DNA of 64,000 nt. It comes from Culex pipiens pallens (Eukaryota > Arthropoda > Insecta > Diptera > Culicidae). Below are positions 46,439 through 57,616 of this stretch, piece by piece. The notes below the pieces were generated by a model. That model was not told where the DNA came from and ran no database searches. It saw nothing but the letters and a program-made list of their open reading frames with translations. Location of the stretch: contig NC_068938.1 of assembly GCF_016801865.2 (NCBI RefSeq), positions 110,062,141 to 110,126,140 of the forward strand, written 5' to 3'. Each line of letters begins with the position of its first letter. Position 1 is the stretch's first letter. A program made the position numbers and the translations under genes.

Positions 46439-46700
46439 CAGTTGATTTATCTGATCATGGGAAAGAATACATACAATTAGATGAAAAGGGTCAGCTGTGC
46501 GGAACGAAATGGAAATGAGATTGCAAAAATAGGGAAAAAACATGTATTTCCATCTGACATCCAATGCTGGCTCCTAAGAACATTGATGCCCGGATACACA
46601 GTCCAACAAGATTTTGCATCCTTCAGTTAAAAAAATTGAGTACCCTAAAACGTCAACGCATAAATTTTAAAATTACTGTTTAAATTAGAATAGTATTTTT

Positions 46701-46789
46701 TTGGTGTCGTGATAAGATCCAGCTTGTGATAATACTTTACCTTCCCTTTACTGAGCAATCGAATCTAGAAGGAAAAAAAAATCACCAGT
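46701..46789 (-). mobile_element. tRNA-derived SINE, split by a D-family MITE
   Basis: It matches the body of the SINE at 30350-30626. The match resumes after the MITE at 47302 (TTGTTCCGAGCCGG), so the MITE inserted into an existing SINE. Confidence 0.65.
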
Positions 46790-47301
46790 TCGTCGCCGAC
46801 GTGCTAACTTGTCGTATGTGCATTTTGTGCCAAATTGAGTTAAGAACGCCATTTTGTGCAGCTAACAATGCCTCACCTTTTGACCTTCACAGATCCCCAA
46901 AATTCGATTTCAATCCTGAGATATTCAATGAAAACTAAAAAAGCTCCGAATTTTTTTGTCACTTTTCATATGAATGTAGTTTCAATCTTGTCGTGCTATC
47001 TTGTCACTACTTGAAAATTGATGTAAGTGCGACAATTGGCCAAAGGGATTTCAGGTCAGAACGCGTTTGACGCACGTACAAGTTAGACTGCCGTAACCAT
47101 TTGTAAGTATAACTCGGGACTCCTGCAACCAACTTCAACCAAAATTCGGGACAATGCACAGAATGGTAAGCCAAACAAATCGTGTGTGTTATTGTTTACA
47201 TTGCGTGCTCTAGTTTTTGTTTATTCAAGGTCGAACATTAAAACGCGTTTTTCTCGGAACGTCAAAATGGCGGGTGCTACAAGATAGCACGACGACGTCG
47301 A
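46790..47301 (-). mobile_element. D-family MITE, complete, inserted in a SINE
   Basis: It starts TCGTCGCCGACGTGCTAAC and ends TAGCACGACGACGTCGA. The uninterrupted SINE sequence at 30.5 kb shows that only about 2-3 bases (GT or GTT) were duplicated. Confidence 0.8.
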
Positions 47302-47415
47302 GTTGTGTTGTTCCGAGCCGGCAGAGATGGCAAACGGAAAAAAATCCATCGCGAAGCCCTCGTTTGATGTATTGCCTTTTAGTTACAGAATTCACTATAA
47401 TCATGTATGAAGCAA

Positions 47416-48085
47416 TTGTAGATTTTGTACAAACGAACAATTTTGTAGAACATTGTTTTATTCTAAACTGAATGCTGTTGACACTAGAGCGTAAACAATG
47501 TCAAAAAATGCCACCATCTGCGTCCTTCACTTGCGATGGTGAGGGGATTTTTGTTTACGCTGTCCCGGGCAGACAGTAATAACAAAATTCATGTCATTTC
47601 AATAACAAATACTGTTAAAATAACAGAAAGTGTTATGGAATCTTCTTGAAAAATCAATTTTTGCAAAAGGGTTTAATAACAGTTTATGTTATCATAACAA
47701 AATTTGTTATTGTTCTGATATTGGTTGAAAGCCAAAACAACTTTGGAATAACATTTATTGTTATGGAAGAATACCTCAAACTGTTATTGAGATGATCGGA
47801 TTAGTTGTTAAAATAACAAAAACTAATAACAAAGATTTGTTCGAAGAATAACTAAAAATGTTATTAGTCTGTTATTACAATAACAATCCAATAACAAAAA
47901 AATCATAACGGTGAATAACAAAACTTGTTATAAATAACATAAAATGTTATTGTCGTAGTATTTTCAAATAACAAAAAATGTTATTCACACGTTATTTCCG
48001 TCTGCTCGGGGTCAACATGTCAACAGCATTCAGTCCAGAACAAAACAATGTTCTACAAAGTTGTTCATTAGTAAAATATCTACAA
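47416..48085. mobile_element. TIR element (family H) interrupted by family G
   Basis: The left arm 47416-47490 (TTGTAGATTTTG, GTAGAACATTG, CTGAATGCTGTTGACA) and right arm 48014-48085 are inverted. Family G lies between them. Confidence 0.7.
47574..48010. mobile_element. Family G element with ATAACA motifs, CCCGRGCAG ends
   Basis: It begins CCCGGGCAGACAGTAATAAC and ends GTTATTTCCGTCTGCTCGGG. The interior is a succession of ATAACAAAA/TTTTGTTAT motifs in both orientations. Architecture parallels family F. Confidence 0.75.
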
Positions 48086-48154
48086 GTGCATGATTATAGT
48101 AAATTCCTTAACTAGAAGGAAATAAATTAAAAAAGCTTTTTGGACGCCCATCGG

Positions 48155-48237
48155 CAAATACCTTCCCTGCGGGAATTTAAACTTCGATCTACCGCTTACG
48201 AGGCGGAAGCATTACGACTAGGCTACGCGACTCGGTC
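48155..48237 (-). mobile_element. tRNA-derived SINE head, degenerate
   Basis: It matches the tRNA-like head at 30550-30625, including CTACCGCTTACGAGGCGGAA. Confidence 0.6.
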
Positions 48238-48341
48238 AAATAACAACTATTTAAAAAATATTGAAACGATTTTGTATTCTCCTTCTTTAAAAATTTCTTT
48301 AAAAACATCTTTTCGATCTTATCGACTCTTCACAAGTTGAA

Positions 48342-48745
48342 ACCGGGAAATCGTGGTGTAGGGGTAAGCGTGATTGCCTCTCACCCAGTCGGCCTGGGTT
48401 CTATCCCAGACGGTCCCGGTGGCATTTTTCGAGACGAGATTTGTCTGATCACGCCTTCCGTCGGACGGGAAGTAAATGTTGGCCCCGGACTAACCTTAAA
48501 AAGGTTAGGTCGTTAGCTCACTCCAGGTGTAGAAGTCGTCTGCCTGGGTTCTGCCTCGGTGGAGTCGCTGGTAGGCAGTTGGACTAACAATCCAAAGGTC
48601 GTCAGTTCGAATCCCGGGGTGGATGGAAGCTAAGGTGTAAAAAGAGGTTTGCAATTGCCTTAACAATCAAGCCTTCGGACACCTAGTTTCGAGTAGGAAT
48701 CTCGCAATCGAGAACGCCAAGGCAATGCTGTAGAGCGAATAATTT
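48342..48745 (+). mobile_element. Dimeric tRNA-derived SINE
   Basis: The first tRNA-like module, 48342-48420, has a perfect 7-bp acceptor stem (ACCGGGA/TCCCGGT), A box TGGTGTAGGGGTAA and a B-box-like GGTTCTATCCC. The second, about 48552-48622, has anticodon arm TTGGA/TCCAA with loop CTAACAA (Val-AAC type) and B box GTTCGAATCCC. About 130 bp separates them. The arrangement recalls the Twin SINE described from Culex pipiens. Confidence 0.75.
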
Positions 48746-49920
48746 GATTTGACAAGTTGAAACACGACTTGTTGCTAAACGAAATAAAAATGCTCTCAAG
48801 ATTACAACATTGAAAAATGAGTCGATGATATTTTAAAAGGCTGTACATTGCTTGCGCTGACATATCCGTGATTTTCGATCGTCCATAAAACGAGTTACAG
48901 CAAGAGAATGCGATTGATTTTCGTGTAAACAATGTTGAACATAATTCGAGGCAATAACAACAATGTCAGGCGACCAACAAACGTTTAACACAACATTGCT
49001 TGCTGTTGCTGGTTGAGGCAGTTAACGTACCCTTAATTGCGCAAAGTACCCACTTCTCCCGGCAGTGGTCTGACTCAACCTCCCACACGATCCGTTCGTC
49101 ACAAGGGTGCTGCTGCTGCTGCTGCTGCTTGATGAATACCGTTCAATTAGAGTGCGATTTATGCTCCGCGTGGTAAGATTCCTCGAAAAGGGCACCTTTT
49201 TTTTACGGCGGGACTTCGAGATGACTAAACGAAGCAGTCAATTGTCATCGCGCGCACTCGGAATGGGGCAATAAAATCTACGGAATGAAGGAAAAGGAGC
49301 ACTAAGATCTAAGGGCTTTAGCAGCAAACACGAGTCGTTTGGTTAGACCTGCTAGTGGCCCTACTAGAGGATTTTGTTATGTTTTATGGTCCTCCAATTT
49401 AATTTGCTTTGAGCTGTAGAAGAAATATTTGATCTTTGGATTTAACTTGTCTCATAGAGTTTTATCTGATGAAATGAATAAAAGTATTAAATAAGATAAT
49501 TTTCAGGTAGCTGTGAACATTGCGCATTGTTTCTTTTTCATGAATTTTTTTAATTTTTACCAAAAAATCCACTAAGTTGAAAATAATTGAAGAAAATTGA
49601 AAAAAAAATTGGCAATAAATTTAACACTTTATTTTTTCATTTGAGCAATTCTTCACGAAATAGGCCAAATTCAGACATATCTTGGGAAGGAATGTTCTGA
49701 TCGATTTGGTGCTTGAAAAAATTACCCTTCTGAGTTATTGCAGAATCGAAAAGTATATTAAATTTCCCATAAAATGAAATGTCCCAAAAAAAAAAATTAC
49801 AGTTGAGTAACTTTTAAATCTATTCTTGTATTTTTTCAATGATTTTTTTTATCAAAGAATCATAATTTGATGGCAAAAGTTTTGACCTTCTCCGGAAACA
49901 ATATAAAAAATAAAAAAAAC
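48746..49920. other. Apparently single-copy DNA with a CTG run and a family E fragment
   Basis: A CTG triplet run at about 49107-49130 and a degraded family E fragment at about 49655-49890. No gene recognised. Confidence 0.35.
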
Positions 49921-50184
49921 CTTACTTAATCCACCTTTAGGTGGTTGGTGCCTTCCTCACATTGATGTTGTATTTAAGGTTGTATTTACAAATAAATTTA
50001 ACAGTTTTTTTTTAATTTTTTTTAATTTTTTATAATTATTGTTTTTACTATAACAGCTGATATGCCAACATTAGGTGCACGATGGAATTGCATGCTGTCC
50101 CCCTAGTCTTAGTAAACAATGTCTTATGAGTTGTATATTTTAGTAAAAAGTTCGTGTAAATCTTTGTCGAGACAAAATGATGTA

Positions 50185-51116
50185 CCGTAAACCGGGGTGA
50201 CTTTGATAGGATTTCAATTTGTTTTTAGAATATTTTCCAACAGGTAAGGTTTTTCTCAAGATTATTATTTTTAAAACATGTACTGGGGTAGACCACACAA
50301 AGTCCATGCACTATTTCGGAAAAAAAGTTTTTTCAATAATGTTTAGAAAAATAGTTACGCTAAAAATTCTTAGTTTTAATTCCGGGGTGACTTTGATAGT
50401 AATAGTTTTTCTTGTTTAAATCATATTTAAGATGTTCAAACTTTATTTGTACGCTAAATGTACCATCACTAAAGTAGCTGATATAGTTTTTAAGAAAAAA
50501 AAATCAATGTTTATATTTAGTTAACTAAGTGTATAAGCTTTTTAGCAAAATACATATAAATTTTAGGTAAAATTGTTAAAAAGTCGGAATTTTGCCTGAG
50601 ATTTGTTAAAACTAGTTTTGTTTGTAAAATTATCGATTTATATTGCATTTTATACTGAATTCGAAGCACGAATCACAAGTTTTCACATTTTACATGAAAT
50701 TTGTTCAACTGAAATTACCTATAAATTTGGAGATTTTTTTAAATTGTGTTTCAAAAACGCATATTATTTATTATTTACAAACTTTTTTAATCTTCTCCTA
50801 GTGGAAAATTGTCCAAAGAATCCGAAAATGCATTCCGTTTTCCGATTAAAAATCATGTTCATTGAGAAAATCAAGACACTTTGAGAAGTTTAAAATAATT
50901 ACTTTCATCAACATTTTCTTAACTATAGTTAACTAACTTTTTAAACTTGTCAAAATTTTATGAAATGTTCTTCTTGAGGTACTTTGAACACATCTCTACC
51001 ACGGTCAGTATGTTTCTAAACCATTCCTTACGTATTTTAATTGTACTCTTCATTTTGCGGAAAAATCGCAAACCTATCAAAGTCACCCCGGCTATCAAAG
51101 TCACCCCGTTTTACGG
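50185..51116. mobile_element. TA-flanked MITE with CCGGGGTGACTTTGATAG motifs
   Basis: CCGTAAACCGGGGTGACTTT at the left and AAAGTCACCCCGTTTTACGG at the right are inverted and flanked by TA. The GGGGTGACTTTGATAG motif is repeated internally near 50385 and 51074. Confidence 0.75.
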
Positions 51117-51422
51117 TATTCAGCAACATAATTAATACAGACTTTTTCCAGAAGAGACGCGGACACTGCATAAGCAATGTGGCAACCGGGCGATACGCAT
51201 GCTGCGCGACTCTCGCGGCCTTTGAGCTTATGTTGAAAATCACCCTTTTTTGTATCTACAAAAAATCTTTTTCATGGCATAACTTTAAAATTACTTCACT
51301 AAACAGAATAAAATTTAATAGGGTCTTGGGGGACCCCAAAACGAACAGAATAAGGCGGATCCGGCCAAAATCGGTTCAGCCAGTTCTAAGATAATTGTGT
51401 GGTAAAAAAATCATGTCTACAC

Positions 51423-52965
51423 TAGGCCGTCCCAAAAAAATGGAAAGTTGTCAAATCTTCGGTGCTCACCCCTAGAATGATAGATTAAGATGTCAGGAAC
51501 AATGTTTTCATACAACAAAAAATTCCCAAAAATGGTTTACAACTCGCGCGCGGAGCTTGAATGAAAAAAGTGCATTTTTCGAGTATTTTTCAGAAATGCG
51601 AGTAACAATCATACTAAAGTCATTCAAATTTGGTCGCCTTGGGCTTCAAGTTATAGTTTAATGTCCCCTGAACAAATTCCTGTACAGACATAGTCCATAA
51701 AAGCTTGTGTTTGGGCATGGCAGGGCGTTTTAGGGAGAAAAAATTGTATTTTTTAGCCAAAAAAATTCAAAAATCACTCCCCAAAACGAGCCAAAAAATT
51801 TTGCAGCCAAAACTAATGCATTCAGCTTATAGGAAATTTTACGGAGATTATTTTCCTTTTTTTAACATTCAATTTATGTCCACGCAAAGCCGAGATATTT
51901 GCATTTTAGTGAACAAAAATTGACGAATTTTCAAAATTCTTGGTATATAAGCGTTTTTAGCATAAAACATTGGCTACTATGATTACAAACGGGAAGGCAT
52001 ATATTTTGGATATTTTTATTTTGCTCGCTCAAAAACGATATTTGTTAATAACATTTCATGAAAAAACATGAGATTTTCTCACAATGTGACGTAAACGACA
52101 AATAATCATAAATCAAAATTAATTTTATTAAAGTTCATATCTCCAAGCTGTGAACGTGATTTTTTTTATGTGTGTACATTCGAATGAAACAAATTCATTT
52201 ATAAAAAACTATTTTTTTCAAAAAAAGTTACCCATTAGACCTTTATTTGTTCATATCGAGAAGAGCACAGAGCATTACTTATAAATATGTCGTTTACGTC
52301 ACATTGTGAGAAAATCTCATGTTTTTTCATGAAATGTTATTAACAAATATCGTTTTTGAGCGAGCAAAATAAAAAAAATCAAAATATATGCCTTTCCGTT
52401 TGTAATCATAGTAGCCAATGTTTTATGCTAAAAACGGTTATAAACCAAGAATTTTGAAAATTCGTCACTTTTTGTTCACTAAAATGCAAATATCTCGGCT
52501 TTGCGTGGACATAAATTGAATGTTAAAAAAAGAAAAATGATCTCCGTAAAATTTCCTATAAGCTGAATGCATTAGTTTTGGCTGCAAAATTGTTTGGCTC
52601 GTTTTGGGGAGCGATTTTTAAATTTTTTTGGCTAAAGAATACAATTTTTTCTCCCTAAAACGCCCTGCCATGCCCAAACACAAGCTTTTATGGACTATGT
52701 CTGTACAGGAATTTGTTCAGGGGACATTAAACTATAGCTTGAAGCCCAAGGCGACCAAATTTGAATGACTTTAGTATGATTGTTACTCGCATTTCTGAAA
52801 AATACTCGAAAAATGCACTTTTTTCATTCGAGCTCCGCGCGCGAGTTGTAAACCATTTTTGGGAATTTTTTGTTGTATGAAAACATTGTTCCTGACATCT
52901 TAATCTATCATTCTAGGGGTGAGCACCGAAGATTTGACAACTTTTCATTTTTTTGGGACGGCCTA
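51423..52965. mobile_element. hAT-type foldback element, 1543 bp palindrome, 8-bp duplication
   Basis: GTCTACAC at 51415-51422 and 52966-52973 is an exact 8-bp duplication. The element starts TAGGCCGTCCCAAAAAAATG and ends with the complement. Arms of about 680 bp (51423 to about 52102 and about 52288-52965) are nearly identical inverted copies around a loop of about 185 bp. No transposase. Confidence 0.9.
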
Positions 52966-53118
52966 GTCTACACACATCCCCACAGACATTTGTTCAGAAT
53001 TTGATTCTGAATCGATAGGTATGGGTGAAGGTATATCTAGGAGGTGTATTTAAGAAGTTCATTTTTCGAGTGATTTTATAGCCTTGCCTCAGTGAGGTGA
53101 GGAAGGCAAAATGGATAT

Positions 53119-54802
53119 GAGCAACTCTCTACGAAATCGGCCGATTTCGACCATTTTTATTTTTTGTATTTTTTGATTTGACTCAAACTTTGTGGGGGCC
53201 TTCCCTATGACCAAATAAGCTATTTTGTGTCATTGGTTCACCCATACAAGTCCCCTTACAATTCTGGCTGCTGTCCATACAAAAATGGTATGTAAATATT
53301 CAAACAGCTGTAACTTTTGAGTGAATTTTCTGATCAATTTGGTGTCTTCGGCAAAGTTGTAGGTATTGTTGAGGACAATTGAGAAAAAAATTTGTACACG
53401 GAAAAAAAAATTTGCAGATTTTTTTATCAACTTTTTTTTCACTAATACTCAATTTCCCAAAATACGTATTTTTTGATTTTCGAGATTTTTTGATATGTTT
53501 TAGGGGACTAAAATCCGCAACTTTTGAGCTATAGAGAAACATGGTCAAAAAATCTGCCGCCAAGTTATGATTTTTTGAAAAATAGTGATTTTTGGAAAAA
53601 AAATCCAAATTTCATTGAAAAACAAATTTGAAAACAATTTTTAATGCAAAATTGAATTTGCAATCGAAAACTACTTTACAATTTTTTTCATAAATGGCTT
53701 CGTTTTCAAGATATAGCCACCGAAAGTTTGATTTTAGCAAAATATTTGCAGTTTTTCGATTTTTAAAAATAGTGACCATGAGCGACCATTTCTAGAAATA
53801 TTTTTTTTGAAAAGTTCAGAAACATTTTAAATGGGCGTAATATTCAATGTTTGGCCCTTTTAAAATGTTAGTCTTGATTAAATTTTTCAAAATATTTTTT
53901 TCGAAAAGATCAGAAAATTTTACGAATGTTTTATGTATTAACATTGAAAATCGGACCATTAGTTGCTGAGATATCGACATTAGAAAATGGTGGGTTGTTT
54001 TGGTGAGACTTAGAAAACTTCAATTTTTGTGTTTCTTTTTCTTAAAGCGGCTGTATCTCAGCAACCCGAGGTCCAATCTTCAATGTCTTTTAGACAATTT
54101 TATAGCAAATTTTCTGAACTTTTCAAAAAAAATATTTTTAGAAATGGTCGCTCATGGTCACTATTTTTAAAAATCGAAAAACTGCAAATATTTTGCTAAA
54201 ATCAAGCTTTCGGTGGATATATCTTGAAAACGAAGCCCTTTATCAAAAAATATGTAAAGTACTTTTCGATTGCAAATTCAATTTTGCATTAAAAATTGTT
54301 TTCAAATTTGTTTTTGCATGAAATTTAGATTTTTTCCAAAAATCACTATTTTTTCAAAAATTCATAACTTGGCGGCAGATTTTTTTACCATGTTTCTCTA
54401 TAGCTCAAAAGTTGCGTATTTTAGTCCCCTAAAACATATCAAAAAATCTCGAAAATCAAAAAATAAATATTTTGAGAAATTGAGTTTTATTGAATAAAAA
54501 GTTGATAAAAAAATCTGCAAATTTTTTTTCCGTGTACATATTTTTTCTCAATTGTCCTCAACAATACCTACAACTTTGCCGAAGACACCAAATTGATCAG
54601 CAAATTCACTCAAAAGTTACAGCTGTTTGAATATTTACATACCATTTTTGTATAGACAGCAGCCAAAATTGTATGGAGACTTGTATGGATGAACCAATGA
54701 CACAAAATAGCTTATTTGGTCACAGGGAAGGCTCCCACAAAGTTTGAGCCAAATCAAAAAATACAAATAAAATCCATTTCCGGTTTTGGTAGAGAATTGC
54801 TC
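53119..54802. mobile_element. Large foldback element (1.68 kb palindrome), GAGCA ends, 4-bp duplication
   Basis: ATAT at 53115-53118 and 54803-54806 flanks inverted arms of roughly 750-830 bp. The ends are GAGCAACTCTCTAC and GTAGAGAATTGCTC. Related single arms occur at 54830-55115 and 60545-61079. Confidence 0.85.
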
Positions 54803-54829
54803 ATATAGTGATTTATTAAAAAAAAAAAA

Positions 54830-55115
54830 ATCATTTAAAATCCGGCAAAAAATTCGTATACCTATTTTTTCTAAATAGTCCTCATCAATAACTACGACTT
54901 TGCCTAGGACACCAAATCGATCAGAAAATTCCTTTCAAAGATACAGATTTTCGAATATTTACGTACCATTTTTGTGTGGACAGCTGTCAAAATTATATAG
55001 AGACTTGTATGGGTGAACCCATGACACAAAATGACTTCTTTGATCATAAGGAAGGCCCCTAAAAAGTATGCGCCACACAAAAAAAATCCATTTCCATAAA
55101 TAGGGGAGAATTGCT
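54830..55115. mobile_element. Partial GAGCA-family arm
   Basis: It repeats the outer part of the 54802 arm (CACCAAATCGATCAGAAAAT, GGGTGAACCCATGACACAAA) and ends GGGAGAATTGCTTAAG. Confidence 0.6.
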
Positions 55116-55149
55116 TAAGTTTCACCCTAACAGCACTCAATTTAAAAAC

Positions 55150-56692
55150 TAACTTAATCCACCTATGTGGTTGGAGCCTTCCTCACTCATTACCACCATT
55201 GCTGATATGATGGGGTTGTACACAAATTTCATATCATATCTCATATCTCGAGGCAGGGTTGCCAAATCTTCAATGTTTTGGACTCGTTGGAAAGGTCTTT
55301 TGATAACCTAACCAACGATGGGTCGGATGGTGGATCCGGACATAGTTTACATACATTTAGGTGAGATTCGGCTTCCAAAAAGTACATCAATATCACTTAA
55401 GTGATCATATCTCGAGACAGGGTTGCCAGTTCTTCAATGTTTTGGACTCGTTGGAAAGGTCTTTTGATAACCTAACCAACGATGGGTCGGATGGTGGATC
55501 CGGACATAGTTAACATACATTTAAGTGAGATCCGGCTTCCAAAAAGTACATCAATATCACTTAAGTGGTCATATCTCGAGACAGGGTTGCCAGATCTTCA
55601 ATGTTTTGGACTCGTTGGAAAGGTTTTTTGATAACCTAACCAACGATGGGTCGGATGGTGGATCCGGACAAAGTTTACATACATTTAAGTGAGATCCGGC
55701 TTCCAAAAAGTACATCAATATCACTTAAGTAGCCATATCTCGGGACAGGGTTGCCAGATCTTCAATGTTTTGGACTCGTTGGAAAGGTTTTTTGATAACC
55801 TAACCAACGATGGGTCGGATGGTGGATCCGGACAAAGTTTACATACATTTAAGTGAGATCCGGCTTCCAAAAAGTACATCAATATCACTTAAGTAGCCAT
55901 ATCTCGAGGCAGGGTTGCCAAATCTTCAATGTTTTGGACTCGTTGGAAAGGTCTTTTGATAACCTAACCAACGATGGGTCGGATGGTGGATCCGGACAAA
56001 GTTTACATACATTTAAGTGAGATCCGGCTTCCAAAAAGTACATCAATATCACTTAAGTAGCCATATCTCGAGACAGGGTTGCCAGATCTTCAATGTTTTG
56101 GACTCGTTGGAAAGGTTTTTTGATAACCTAACCAACGATGGGTCGGATGGTGGATCCGGACAAAGTTTACATACATTTAAGTGAGATCCGGCTTCCAAAA
56201 AGTACATCAATATCACTTAAGTAGCCATATCTCGGGACAGGGTTGCCAGATCTTCAATGTCTTGGACTCGTTGGAAAGGTCTTTTAATAACCTAACCAAC
56301 GATGGGTCGGATGGTGGATCCCGACATAGTTTACATACATTTAAGTGAGATCCGGATATATGTGAAAACACATTTTTATACATAACTTTTGAACTACTTA
56401 TCGAAACTTCAATCTGTATAAAACTCGATCTATAAGACCCTAAACCAAGTCGAATGCAACAGGTTCGGGTCAAATCGGTTCAGCCAGTGCCGAGAAACAT
56501 GAGCTAGTTTGTTGGTCACATACATACATACACACACACATACACACACACATACACACACATACACACAGACATTTGTTCAGTTTTCGATTCTGAGTCG
56601 ATATGTATACATGAAGGTGGGTCTACGACGTTTTTATACAAAGTTCATTTTTAGAGCAGGATTATAGCCTTACCTCAGTGAGGAAGGCAAAA
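55150..56692 (+). mobile_element. Family A element with seven 164-bp tandem units
   Basis: The left end ACTTAATCCACC leads into an array whose landmark ACCAACGATG recurs at 55311, 55475, 55639, 55803, 55967, 56131 and 56295, always 164 bp apart. The array is followed by the unique right half with a CA/TACA microsatellite (56517-56573) and the right end AGTGAGGAAGGC. Confidence 0.9.
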
Positions 56693-57594
56693 AGGCGATA
56701 TCTCAGAAACTTATGCTCCGATTTTCAATGTCAAATAATGAACGATTCGCGAAATTTTCTTATCTCTTTTAAACATATTTTGAAAATTTTAAAATCATGA
56801 TTAACTTTCTCAGAGGGCTGAACTTTTAATGTTATGCCCTTTGAAATGTTAGTCTTGATTTTAAAACCTTCGAAATACTTTCTCAAGGAGATTATAAATT
56901 TTATTCATGATTGAACTTAATTGAACTTTAATTTGGTATTCTTATCTTTTCTGAAAGTTTCATCAAGATATCTCTTTATTTGATCAATTTATGACTATTT
57001 AAAGTTCTAAAAATTTTCCTCTCGTAAAGTTCACTGTCAAGATTTTAATTCCAATCAAATTAAAACAGCTTCATCACCTCGAACCTATGCGAAATATCCA
57101 GAAGATTCCAGTAAATTATGTTAATATCAACATTGAGAATAAAAATGCATCCTAGTACGCCTTCAGGGCAAAAGCGCTTAAACTTTATTTCAGAAAAATC
57201 GCAACATTATGAGAAAAAAGTAGAAAAAAACTACGGTTGGCCAAAAAGTTGAAAAAAATCCATACGCTTTTGGGCCAAAAAGTTGAAAAAACTTTTTTGT
57301 ACCGGCGTATTTTAGGCGTATGGATGTTTAAAGCTGTTGTCAAAGATAAAACAAATTTTTGTACTGTCACTTGTAAAAGCTATGAGAATAAGTGAAACCA
57401 ATCTAAGATCTTTAAAGCACATTTTAAATTGCTTTAAGAGTTCTTTAAAGTGGAACAAAGAGAATTGGATTTCATCGAGATTTACAAAAATGCGAACAAT
57501 TTGAAGATTTTTATCGTTTTATGACCTCGAATTTCAATGATTTGTTGAACTTTTCAGCACTTGTTTCGAAAAGTAATACTTTTCATGTTTTTAT
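56693..57594. other. AT-rich spacer with GAGCA-family-like fragments
   Basis: The start (GCGATATCTCAGAAACTTAT) resembles the centre of the 53.1-54.8 kb palindrome. The remainder has no recognisable gene. Confidence 0.35.
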
Positions 57595-57616
57595 CTAAAC
57601 GGTTAGTTGACAAAAT

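Larger units (their letters stand above)
49921..53110 (+). mobile_element. Family A element carrying two nested insertions
   Basis: The left end TTACTTAATCCACC at 49923 and the right end GAGGTGAGGAAGGC at about 53107 are typical of family A. Inside are a TA-flanked MITE (50185-51116) and a 1.5-kb hAT-type foldback (51423-52965). Confidence 0.75.
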
